Source: Proteobacteria bacterium UBA3413
GTDB lineage: Bacteria; Pseudomonadota; Gammaproteobacteria; Magnimaribacterales; D2472
Direction: 5' to 3'
DNA length: 36,189 nt
Assembly: GCA_002358345.1 (NCBI GenBank)
Contig: DEOR01000003.1
Coordinates: 24,998-61,186, forward strand
Positions 17,502 to 24,642 of this stretch are shown piece after piece. The notes beneath the pieces are model-generated. The model was not told where the DNA came from. It did not search any database and saw nothing but the letters and a program-made list of their open reading frames with translations. Each line of letters starts with the position of its first letter. Positions within the stretch are counted from its first letter, which is position 1. Position numbers and translations under genes: made by a program.

Positions 17502-17929
17502 TCAAATTTATTAATCGCAGCAGTGACCGTGCCCATGATGTCTAGGTCTTGACCATGCTGCACATAAATAGGTTTATACGCTGGGTTTTCTGGTAGCAAG
17601 CAAAGACGTGGTTTGAGCTGCAATCTTTTACATACAAATTCCCCATCTAATGATGCGACAACAATGCTCCCATGCCTTGGTTTAAGACTTCTATCCACTA
17701 TTAAGATTGCTTGATCTCCAATATTGGCATTAATCATTGATTCCCCTGACACTCTTATTAAAAAAGTTGCTACATTATTTTTGATCAGATATTTATTGAG
17801 ATCTATAGGGCTCTCTAAATAGTCATTTGCCGGGCTTGGAAATCCAACCGAGACCGGCTCCAAAAAAAATTTTGTAAAAGTTGCCGGCAGATCATCCACC
17901 GATATTGAACCGAGATAATTAATAGTCAT
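17498..17929 (-). CDS. umuD: UmuD, self-cleaving partner of polymerase V
   Basis: S24 peptidase-family protein that is cleaved during SOS with RecA filament help; the product UmuD' activates UmuC. It is 143 aa. The Ser/Lys dyad is Ser64 (SGESM) and Lys101 (GEFVCKRL), aligned with E. coli Ser60 and Lys97. The cleavage region reads VGFPSPANDY, so the scissile bond would be Val28-Gly29, where E. coli has Cys24-Gly25 and relatives usually Ala-Gly. The gene is the first of a umuDC pair. A promoter with an overlapping LexA box lies directly upstream. The ATG (complement of 17927-17929) has no Shine-Dalgarno sequence, with CCCC just before it. Confidence 0.95.
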   Translation of the reverse strand: MTINYLGSISVDDLPATFTKFFLEPVSVGFPSPANDYLESPIDLNKYLIKNNVATFLIRVSGESMINANIGDQAILIVDRSLKPRHGSIVVASLDGEFVCKRLQLKPRLCLLPENPAYKPIYVQHGQDLDIMGTVTAAINKFE

Positions 17930-17941
17930 GGGGTTTTAAAA

Positions 17942-17961
17942 TACTGTATATTTATACAGTA
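17942..17961 (-). promoter_or_regulatory. LexA (SOS) box upstream of umuDC
   Basis: TACTGTATATTTATACAGTA is a 20-base site that differs from the E. coli consensus at one central position and keeps the full CTGT-N8-ACAG palindrome. It ends 12 bases before the umuD start codon and overlaps the predicted -10 element. LexA bound here would block RNA polymerase until SOS induction. The site is a near-perfect palindrome, so strand is given by the target gene. Confidence 0.93.
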
Positions 17962-17979
17962 TTAAAAATTGAGACGCAA
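17951..17979 (-). promoter_or_regulatory. umuDC promoter (-35/-10)
   Basis: On the minus strand TTGCGT (complement of 17974-17979) and TATAAA (complement of 17951-17956) are separated by 17 bases, a good sigma70-type spacing. The -10 lies inside the LexA box. The predicted transcript start would be about 15-20 bases before the umuD ATG. lpxH ends at 17986, so this promoter separates umuDC from the lpxH unit. Confidence 0.65.
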
Positions 17980-17985
17980 GAGTTT

Positions 17986-18708
17986 TTAGAGTTTAAATTC
18001 CTCCAATCTTCTTTCCTGATCCTCAAGTGTTAGGCACCAACCTGTTTCATGCCAGTCACCCAAAACAATACGCACACCATGAATATTTGGTGCTATGGCC
18101 TTATGAGTATTAGGGCGATGAGTATGACCATGAATTAGCAAATCAATTTGATGTTCTGTAAAAAATTCCTGAATCGAGTTGGGCGCAACATCCATGATTG
18201 AGGTGGCTTTATTATTATTATGGGCCTGACTAACATCCCTCATATTGGACGCAATGTCGCGACGATCCTCGAGAGGCTGACTTAAAAAATTTTGTTGCCA
18301 CGGCAAAGAGCGCACTTCTTTTTTAAATTTTACGTACTCTAAATCATCCGTGCAAAAATCATCTCCATGCGAGAGAGCAATCTTTTGATCAAAGTAGTCT
18401 ATAAAAAATGGATCTGGCAGCATGATTATATGCGCATCTTCAGAAAATTTTTCACTACATAAAAAATCTCGATTGCCATGCATGAAAAAAATCTCTAAGC
18501 CGCTTCGAGTTGCATCTTTTATTGCTTTTACAACCCCTAATGCAAAAGGCGAGTCATCATCATCGCCAATCCATGCCTCAAATAAATCACCTAAAATATA
18601 TAGGTGAGAGAATTCTTGCTCAGCTGCTTTTAAAAATTTAAAAAAACCTTCAGTAGTTGAAGGGGTTTTTTCAGATAAATGAAGATCCGAGATGAATCCT
18701 AACTTCAT
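17986..18708 (-). CDS. lpxH: UDP-2,3-diacylglucosamine diphosphatase
   Basis: Peripheral membrane enzyme that hydrolyses UDP-2,3-diacylglucosamine to lipid X in lipid A synthesis, so the cell makes lipopolysaccharide. It is 240 aa, the same as E. coli. The metallophosphoesterase motifs run in order: ISDLHL, LGDLFEAWIGDD, MHGNRDFL, LSHGDDFCTDD and IHGHTHRPNTH. It overlaps the cyclophilin gene by four bases (ATGA). The cysS-ppiB-lpxH neighbourhood is the same as in E. coli. Confidence 0.96.
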   Translation of the reverse strand: MKLGFISDLHLSEKTPSTTEGFFKFLKAAEQEFSHLYILGDLFEAWIGDDDDSPFALGVVKAIKDATRSGLEIFFMHGNRDFLCSEKFSEDAHIIMLPDPFFIDYFDQKIALSHGDDFCTDDLEYVKFKKEVRSLPWQQNFLSQPLEDRRDIASNMRDVSQAHNNNKATSIMDVAPNSIQEFFTEHQIDLLIHGHTHRPNTHKAIAPNIHGVRIVLGDWHETGWCLTLEDQERRLEEFKL

Positions 18709-19325
18709 TCACTCACTGTAATGGAGTTAATGATTGTTGGCTCAAGCGGAGCATCAGCATAACCACCTACAGTAGCAGTGGTGCTGAGCGCAATTTGATC
18801 TACGACTTCCATCCCATTAATGACGGAGCCAAAAACAGCATAACCCCAGCCCTGAGATGTCTCAGCTGTGTGATTAAGAAAATCATTGTCTTTATGGTTA
18901 ATAAAAAATTGACCCGTTGCAGAGTGGGGATCCATAGTTCTAGCCATTGCAAGAGTGCCACGATCATTTTTCAATCCATTATTTGCTTCATTTTGAATGG
19001 GCTCTGTTCCGGTTGGTTTTGGCACCATATTTTCATCTAACCCACCACCTTGAACCATGAAACCATCGATGATTCTATGAAAAATAGTACCATTGTAGTA
19101 CCCATCTTCTGCAAGTTTTAAAAAGTTTGCCACAGTGATAGGTGCTTGATCAGCATTCAGCTCTATGTGAATGTCTCCGGCTGAGGTAGAGATAGTTACG
19201 AGTGACATTTGATCCTCCTGTGGATAATATGTGCTCTGATCTTTGTGATCAGAGAGTGGTAGAAAGAAGATTAAAGCAATGGCAGCTACAACGACTACCA
19301 GAAAAGTAATTTGTGTTTTTGACAT
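18705..19325 (-). CDS. ppiB: Cyclophilin-type prolyl isomerase with membrane anchor; possible internal start
   Basis: Cis-trans isomerisation of prolyl peptide bonds. The full frame is 206 aa: residues 1-39 hold a hydrophobic anchor (about 6-23) and a short linker, and residues 41-206 are a complete PpiB-type cyclophilin (FHRIIDGFMVQGGG, NEANNGLKNDRGTLAMART, SATGQFFINHKDND, WGYAVFG). Codon 40 is an ATG (complement of 19206-19208) preceded by AGGAGG at ideal spacing, and starting there gives a protein equal in extent to cytoplasmic E. coli PpiB. The long form would be tethered to the inner membrane facing the periplasm; the short form would be cytoplasmic. I report the long frame because the N-terminal segment looks like a real anchor. 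It is co-transcribed with lpxH. Confidence 0.9.
   Translation of the reverse strand: MSKTQITFLVVVVAAIALIFFLPLSDHKDQSTYYPQEDQMSLVTISTSAGDIHIELNADQAPITVANFLKLAEDGYYNGTIFHRIIDGFMVQGGGLDENMVPKPTGTEPIQNEANNGLKNDRGTLAMARTMDPHSATGQFFINHKDNDFLNHTAETSQGWGYAVFGSVINGMEVVDQIALSTTATVGGYADAPLEPTIINSITVSE
19214..19219 (-). promoter_or_regulatory. Ideal internal ribosome binding site in cyclophilin gene
   Basis: The complement reads AGGAGG, five bases before the in-frame ATG at codon 40. It is the strongest Shine-Dalgarno sequence noticed in this window, where most genes have weak ones. It sits exactly at the junction between the anchor and the cyclophilin domain, so it probably directs synthesis of a soluble form. 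Confidence 0.7.
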
Positions 19326-19355
19326 TAATAAAACCTACATTCAATTTAAGTTCTC

Positions 19356-19361
19356 TATAAT
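19356..19361 (+). promoter_or_regulatory. Candidate -10 element for cysS
   Basis: A perfect TATAAT lies 25 bases before the cysS ATG in the 61-base gap between the divergent cyclophilin and cysS genes. No convincing -35 sits 16-18 bases upstream. In AT-rich DNA such a hexamer can occur by chance. Confidence 0.35.
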
Positions 19362-19386
19362 AAGTGATTCACATATCAAATAACAG

Positions 19387-20757
19387 ATGGCATTAAGATT
19401 TTATAATTCTCTAACCAATAAAAAAGAAGATTTTATACCGATTCATGAGGGCGAAGTTGGTATGTATGTATGTGGAATGACAGTATATGACAGCTGTCAT
19501 TTAGGTCATGCTCGAGCAATGATGGCATTTGATATTCTGGTGAGATATCTAAAAAATCAGGGCTATAAAGTAAATTTTATTCGAAATATTACAGATGTTG
19601 ATGACAAGATTATTGAGAGAGCTATACAGAATAATGAGTTAATTAGTGATTTAACACAGAGAACAATTTCTAGTATGCACGAAGACTTTTTAAAATTAGG
19701 TCTTGAATTACCAACTGCTGAGCCTAGAGCCACTGATCATATTTCAGGCATGGTTGAGATGATTCAGGATTTAATTGAGAAGGGGCATGCGTATCATTCG
19801 TCTGGTGGAGATGTTTTCTTTGCGGTAAGAACTTTTCCAGAGTATGGCAAATTATCTAATAAGAATATCGATGATTTGAATCCTGGCTCTCGAATTGCAG
19901 AAGACGAATCCAAACAAGATCCTCTGGATTTTGTTTTATGGAAAAGTGCCAAAGAAGGTGAGCCTTCCTGGGATTCACCATGGGGGAAAGGCAGGCCTGG
20001 TTGGCATATTGAATGCTCTGTTATGTCATTAAAAAATCTAGGAGAGCATTTTGATATTCATGGTGGCGGCCCAGACTTACTATTTCCCCACCATGAAAAT
20101 GAAATTGCTCAATCAGAATGTTCCTCAGGAAAGCAATTTGCTAACTATTGGCTGCACTCAGGCTTGCTAAAAATTAATGGCGAGAAAATGTCAAAATCGT
20201 TAGGAAATTTTGCCATGCTCAAAGATTTATTTGTGTCTTACCATCCTGAAGTTTTGCGTTACTACCTAGTCTCCAGCCATTACAGGAGTTCTTTAAATTT
20301 TGATAATGCATCTTTAGATCAGGCTCGGTCTGCATTAGCAAGGTTATATCAAGCGCTGGCGTCAGTTGAAGGCATGGGTCATGAGTTAGATCAAGATATG
20401 ATGAAGCAGTTCTCAGAGGTGATGAATGATGATTTAAATACACCTGAAGCGCTCAGCATATTATTCCAGCTAGCTAAATTAATAAATAATTCCTCAGATT
20501 CAGCGCAGACAGCAAAGTACGCTGCAACCCTCAAAGAATTAAGCGGGGTTTTAGGCTTGTTACAAGATGACCCGAAGGTTTTTTTCCAGTTTGGATCTCT
20601 TTTGCTGGACGAGGAGATTGAGCAACAAATTGCTCTCAGGAATAAGGCAAGAGACACCAAAGATTTTCAAACTGCAGATCAGATCCGTGAGAGTTTACTG
20701 AAACAGGGAATTATTTTAGATGACAGCAGCGAAGGGACAACCTGGAAAAAATCTTAA
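19387..20757 (+). CDS. cysS: Cysteinyl-tRNA synthetase
   Basis: Class I aminoacyl-tRNA synthetase that charges tRNA-Cys. It is 456 aa (E. coli 461). The zinc ligands start with Cys in MYVCGMTVYD near residue 29. The HIGH-like motif is CHLGHAR, and WHIECSVMS and FPHHENEIAQSE supply further active-site and zinc residues. KMSKSLGN is the KMSKS loop. The C-terminal anticodon domain includes RNKARDTKDFQTADQIR. The ATG at 19387 gives the standard N-terminus (MALRFYNSLTNKKEDF) but has no clear Shine-Dalgarno sequence. It faces a short-chain dehydrogenase gene with only five bases between the stops. Confidence 0.98.
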   Translation: MALRFYNSLTNKKEDFIPIHEGEVGMYVCGMTVYDSCHLGHARAMMAFDILVRYLKNQGYKVNFIRNITDVDDKIIERAIQNNELISDLTQRTISSMHEDFLKLGLELPTAEPRATDHISGMVEMIQDLIEKGHAYHSSGGDVFFAVRTFPEYGKLSNKNIDDLNPGSRIAEDESKQDPLDFVLWKSAKEGEPSWDSPWGKGRPGWHIECSVMSLKNLGEHFDIHGGGPDLLFPHHENEIAQSECSSGKQFANYWLHSGLLKINGEKMSKSLGNFAMLKDLFVSYHPEVLRYYLVSSHYRSSLNFDNASLDQARSALARLYQALASVEGMGHELDQDMMKQFSEVMNDDLNTPEALSILFQLAKLINNSSDSAQTAKYAATLKELSGVLGLLQDDPKVFFQFGSLLLDEEIEQQIALRNKARDTKDFQTADQIRESLLKQGIILDDSSEGTTWKKS

Positions 20758-20762
20758 AGCAG

Positions 20763-21626
20763 CTACTCTTCCAAGTTTTTAATTACAGACTCAACACCAG
20801 TTGACCCCATATTCATACCAACCACTCTTTCAATTCCCATTTTTGCATAATGTGCTGCTGCGTCAGTCATTAAACCTGATTGATCCAATGTTAAGCCACC
20901 GTCAACACATATATTGATTCCTGTAATAAACCTCGATTCATCTGAAGCAAGAAATAATGCTGTATTGGCAATATCAATTGGCATACCAAAATCTTTGATT
21001 GGTTGCCCAAGTTCACTATCTTCAATTGCAGTCGCTAACAGAGGGGTATTGATTGCCCCGGGGGAAATAGCATTTACCCGAATCTTATCTGGACCCAATT
21101 CAATGGCAGCATTTTTACAAAAATTAATAACTCCAGCTTTCGCTGCAGAATAAGCAAGAGGACCAGAACCACCTCCCATTCCTGCTATCGATGCAGTATT
21201 TATAATTGAGCCGCCCGTGGTATTTTTTTTCATGACCCTGGCAGCATGCTTAGAGCCAAGAAAGACCGATTTAAGAAGAATTTGGAAAGATCGATCCCAC
21301 TCATCTGCGTTGATATGAGTAATTGGGCCTACCGCGCCCCCAATCCCAGCATTATTAAATAAAATATCCAAAGAGCCGAATTGCTCCATTGCCATACTGA
21401 CTAGCTTTTCAATATCTTGCTCCACAGATACATCAGTTAGGCATATACATGCATTCTGCTCAAAATTTTTCTGTTTGATCAGCTCAAAAGTTTCTTCGAG
21501 AGTAACCTGATTCATATCAGCAAGCACAACATTTGCGCCATGCTCTAGAAATAATAATGCTGTTTCTTTGCCAATGCCGCTAGCGGCCCCGGTAATAATC
21601 GCTACTTTGTCTTGCAATCTTTTCAT
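20763..21626 (-). CDS. Short-chain dehydrogenase/reductase, substrate unknown
   Basis: NAD(P)-dependent oxidoreductase of the classical SDR family. From the chosen ATG (complement of 21624-21626) it is 287 aa. Visible are the cofactor motif TGAASGIG (12-19), Asp37 after the second strand (LADMN, suggesting NAD preference), NNAG (91-94), and the catalytic Ser146, Tyr159 and Lys163 (YSAAK). An ICVDGGLT block ends the core. About 35 extra residues follow, longer than the usual 250-260 aa. A TTG six codons upstream (21644) is possible but has no ribosome binding site. It lies downstream of tRNA-Asn on the same strand. The substrate cannot be told from sequence; relatives include cyclic-alcohol dehydrogenases. 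Confidence 0.88.
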   Translation of the reverse strand: MKRLQDKVAIITGAASGIGKETALLFLEHGANVVLADMNQVTLEETFELIKQKNFEQNACICLTDVSVEQDIEKLVSMAMEQFGSLDILFNNAGIGGAVGPITHINADEWDRSFQILLKSVFLGSKHAARVMKKNTTGGSIINTASIAGMGGGSGPLAYSAAKAGVINFCKNAAIELGPDKIRVNAISPGAINTPLLATAIEDSELGQPIKDFGMPIDIANTALFLASDESRFITGINICVDGGLTLDQSGLMTDAAAHYAKMGIERVVGMNMGSTGVESVIKNLEE

Positions 21627-21686
21627 TGAATAATTATTACCCAAAGGGAAGTAAAAGAGAAATAAAGTTCAAAGCCTTAGTATTGA

Positions 21687-21710
21687 GCATGATAAATAAA
21701 CTCATCATGC
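21687..21710. repeat. Seven-base perfect inverted repeat between SDR gene and tRNA-Asn
   Basis: GCATGAT (21687-21693) and ATCATGC (21704-21710) are perfect complements around a 10-base loop. The gap between the SDR gene and the tRNA gene (21627-21754) holds nothing else that I recognise. The hairpin has no T-run after it on either strand, so it is not a clear intrinsic terminator; it could be a processing signal, an operator, or chance. Confidence 0.3.
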
Positions 21711-21754
21711 ATGCAGTGAGTAAATAGATTAAAATCGATGGTCAGTTAAGGAAA

Positions 21755-21829
21755 TGGCTCCCTGACGTGGGATCGAACCACGGACCAATTGATTAACAGT
21801 CAACTGCTCTACCGCTGAGCTATCAGGGA
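21755..21829 (-). tRNA. tRNA-Asn (anticodon GUU)
   Basis: On the minus strand the 75-base cloverleaf starts TCCCTGA and ends TCAGGGA-G-CCA, a perfect seven-base acceptor stem with encoded CCA. The D arm is GCTC/GAGC with a short loop, the anticodon loop is CTGTTAA with anticodon GTT, and the T arm is CGTGG-TTCGATC-CCACG. Discriminator G is right for tRNA-Asn. It lies between uvrB and the SDR gene. Confidence 0.97.
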
Positions 21830-21840
21830 ATAAGTCGTGA

Positions 21841-21846
21841 ATTATA
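21841..21846 (-). promoter_or_regulatory. Candidate -10 for tRNA-Asn
   Basis: The complement of ATTATA reads TATAAT, ending 11 bases before the mature tRNA 5' end. The distance is right for a tRNA promoter. The -35 region (about 21864-21869, GTATTA) is poor, so the call rests on the -10 and position. Confidence 0.4.
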
Positions 21847-21875
21847 AATTAAAAATTAGAAAGTAATACAGGATA

Positions 21876-23885
21876 ATGACAAAAAACTTAATTGTTCAGT
21901 CTCCATTTGAGCCAGCAGGACATCAGCCAGCAGCAATTGAGAGCTTAGTTAAAGGTTTGAATGATGGATTATTGCACCAAGTATTGCTTGGGGTCACTGG
22001 CTCAGGTAAGACCTACACCATGGCCAAAGTGATTGAGTCGACGCAAAGACCGGCTGTCATTATGGCGCCCAATAAGACTTTAGCAGCGCAGTTGTATGGC
22101 GAATTAAAAGACTTTTTTCCATCAAACTCGGTTGAATACTTTGTGTCTTATTATGATTATTATCAGCCAGAAGCCTATGTCCCAACCTCTGATACCTATA
22201 TTGCAAAAGATGCGTCTATCAATGAGCATATCGAGCAAATGCGTCTCTCTGCAACCAAAGCTCTGTTAGAGAGAAATGACACCATTGTTGTTGCAACAGT
22301 CTCTGCTATTTATGGCTTGGGTGCCCCAGAAGCATATTTGAATATGATTCTGCATCTTGATCGAGGGGAAGCCATTGATCAACGCGCTATTCTTCGTCGC
22401 CTTTCAGCGATGCAATACACTCGAAACGATATCGATTTTCGAAGAGCCACTTTTAGAGTGCGAGGCGATGTTATCGACATCTATCCTGCTGACTCAGAGA
22501 GAGATGCTTTGAGAATTGAATTATTTGGAGACGAGATTGAGCGATTGCTTTGGATCGACCCACTGACCGGTGAAGTCATTCAAGAGACTCCCAGGGCTAC
22601 GATATACCCCAAAACGCATTACGTGACTCCAAAAGAAACAGTGCTAGGATGCTTGAAAGCCGTCAGAGAAGAGCTTAAAGATCGGCTGATTTACTTAAAA
22701 GACAACAATAAGTTAGTTGAAGCACAAAGATTGCAGGAGCGAACCACCTACGACCTTGAGATGATGCAAGAACTTGGATATTGTCAGGGCATAGAGAATT
22801 ATTCACGCTACCTTTCAGGCAGAGGCATTGGTGAGCCTCCCCCATGCTTATTTGACTATTTACCAAAAAATGCCATTGTTTTTATGGATGAATCTCATGT
22901 TTCAGTTCCCCAGATTGGCGGAATGTATAAAGGTGATCGCTCCAGAAAAGAAACGTTGGTAGATTACGGATTTAGGTTGCCTTCAGCCCTGGATAATCGA
23001 CCCTTGAGGTTTGAGGAATGGGAAGAAGTTACACCACAAAAAATTTATGTTTCAGCGACTCCGAGCAAGTATGAGTTAGAGCATGCAGACAACATGGCAG
23101 AGTTATTGGTGAGACCAACAGGCTTAATCGATCCCCAGGTAGAGGTAAGACCGGCAACCTCTCAGATTGATGATGTGATAGGTGAATGCAATGCAAGAGC
23201 TGCATTAAAGGAAAGGGTTTTGATAACCACTTTAACCAAGCGTATGGCCGAAGATCTCACTGATTATCTCGAAGAAAATGGCATTCGAACAAGGTACATG
23301 CATTCAGATGTTGATACTGTCGAGAGAACAGAGATTATCAGAGATTTGAGGCTGGGATATTTTGATGTGCTGGTAGGTATTAATTTGCTAAGAGAGGGCT
23401 TAGATATTCCAGAGGTTTCCTTGGTCGCAATTTTAGACGCTGATAAAGAGGGTTTTTTAAGATCCGAGGTCACAATTATTCAAACAGTTGGTAGGGCGGC
23501 AAGGAATATTAAAGGATGCGCTATTTTGTATGGAGACAAGGTAACAGGCTCAATGCAACGAGCCATGGATGAGATGACTCGTCGACGAAAAATTCAAGTG
23601 GAATACAACAACAAGCATAAGATTACACCCAGGTCGATCACCAAAGATATTAAAGACATCATGGAAGGAGCCAGGGTCAACAAAAAAGCTAAAAAAACTC
23701 AACCTAAATACTTTGAGGAAGACTTACCTTTTAAAATTGAAGCAGATGGCCCAGATAAAATTTCTAAATCAATCACTAAACTTGAAGAGCAAATGTATGT
23801 TTATGCCAAGCAGACAGAATACGAAAAAGCTGCATTCTGCAGAGATCAAATCAAAAATTTAAAGTGGCAACTAATTAACTCTTAA
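21876..23885 (+). CDS. uvrB: UvrABC system protein B
   Basis: Damage-verification helicase-like subunit of nucleotide excision repair that loads UvrC after UvrA. It is 669 aa (E. coli 673). Walker A is GVTGSGKT at residues 39-46; the damage-probing beta-hairpin YYDYYQPEAYVP is near 92; DESHV marks motif II; INLLREGLDIPEV and QTVGRAARN are motifs V and VI. The C-terminal UVR domain (about 630-665) with KQTEYEKAAFCRDQIKNLK binds UvrC. AGGATA precedes the ATG. No LexA box is visible in the 46 bases between tRNA-Asn and the start. It faces the lytic transglycosylase gene with a four-base gap. Confidence 0.98.
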   Translation: MTKNLIVQSPFEPAGHQPAAIESLVKGLNDGLLHQVLLGVTGSGKTYTMAKVIESTQRPAVIMAPNKTLAAQLYGELKDFFPSNSVEYFVSYYDYYQPEAYVPTSDTYIAKDASINEHIEQMRLSATKALLERNDTIVVATVSAIYGLGAPEAYLNMILHLDRGEAIDQRAILRRLSAMQYTRNDIDFRRATFRVRGDVIDIYPADSERDALRIELFGDEIERLLWIDPLTGEVIQETPRATIYPKTHYVTPKETVLGCLKAVREELKDRLIYLKDNNKLVEAQRLQERTTYDLEMMQELGYCQGIENYSRYLSGRGIGEPPPCLFDYLPKNAIVFMDESHVSVPQIGGMYKGDRSRKETLVDYGFRLPSALDNRPLRFEEWEEVTPQKIYVSATPSKYELEHADNMAELLVRPTGLIDPQVEVRPATSQIDDVIGECNARAALKERVLITTLTKRMAEDLTDYLEENGIRTRYMHSDVDTVERTEIIRDLRLGYFDVLVGINLLREGLDIPEVSLVAILDADKEGFLRSEVTIIQTVGRAARNIKGCAILYGDKVTGSMQRAMDEMTRRRKIQVEYNNKHKITPRSITKDIKDIMEGARVNKKAKKTQPKYFEEDLPFKIEADGPDKISKSITKLEEQMYVYAKQTEYEKAAFCRDQIKNLKWQLINS

Positions 23886-23889
23886 GATA

Positions 23890-24603
23890 TCACTTGCAGT
23901 TTTGCCCTAGAAGAAGGTAGTAGTAATCTCTAACTCTTTCTACAAAATCAACTGTTTGTTGTCCCCTAGAGTAGCTCCGAGAATCCATGGAGGACTCCAT
24001 TTTTATTAAATACTCCTCTAGATCTAACCAAGTGACTTTTGTAGGATTTCTATTGAGCCCTTCAATTGCATTATTTACATTGGTTATTCCCAGGTTATAG
24101 GCTGCTAATACAAAAGCTATTTTATCCCCCGAGGAAGTTCCAAACTCTACTATTTGATTAAGTTCCGCAAGGTATTGTGCTCCTCCAAAGATACTTTGAA
24201 TGGGATCTAGTCTATCGGTTACTCCAACAGATGCAGCAGTAGGTAGTGTTAACATCATCATGCCTTTTACCTGAGTCGCTGAACGTGCCTTTGGGTTCCA
24301 TTGAGATTCTTGAAAAGCTACGGCCGCCAAGAGCTCCCATTCCAGTTCAAAAGTTTCAGCAGCCTCAATAAAATCTTCTTTATATTTTTGCAAGCGAGTG
24401 GAGGATAATTCTTTAAATTTCTGTTTTTCAAAATTACTAAGGCGAGAAAATGCCAGCAATTTTTCGCTGATAATATTGCAATAAACTGATACTGGAGTAA
24501 CTACAGGCTCTTTAGCACACCCAAGAAAAGTAACAAATGCACACAAAATTATTGTATTTTTTGCAAGGAATTTGACCGTTTGTATTTTTTTAATTTTAAA
24601 CAT
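23890..24603 (-). CDS. mltF: MltF-type lytic transglycosylase lacking the solute-binding domain
   Basis: Cleaves peptidoglycan glycan strands with formation of 1,6-anhydro ends. It is 237 aa; E. coli MltF is about 518. The product has an N-terminal hydrophobic signal with a loose lipobox ending at Cys29 (TFLGC), a helical linker, and one SLT catalytic domain at about 80-235. Catalytic Glu99 is in AFQESQWN, followed by KGMMMLTLPTAASVGV, GGAQYL and AAYNLG, which match the MltF C-terminal domain closely. The SBP_bac_3-like regulatory domain of MltF is absent. Divergent position beside purL is the same as E. coli mltF, which supports orthology with domain loss. The Shine-Dalgarno-like AAGG abuts the ATG, so the exact start is less certain. 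Confidence 0.87.
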   Translation of the reverse strand: MFKIKKIQTVKFLAKNTIILCAFVTFLGCAKEPVVTPVSVYCNIISEKLLAFSRLSNFEKQKFKELSSTRLQKYKEDFIEAAETFELEWELLAAVAFQESQWNPKARSATQVKGMMMLTLPTAASVGVTDRLDPIQSIFGGAQYLAELNQIVEFGTSSGDKIAFVLAAYNLGITNVNNAIEGLNRNPTKVTWLDLEEYLIKMESSMDSRSYSRGQQTVDFVERVRDYYYLLLGQNCK

Positions 24604-24642
24604 CCTTATAATTAGCTATCACAATATTTTAATAGAGAGCTG

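Noticed and set aside
24604..24642. TATAAT at 24607-24612 as a purL promoter
   Set aside because: No -35 at acceptable spacing (the nearest candidates are 21 and 29 bases away), so the hexamer alone is not enough.
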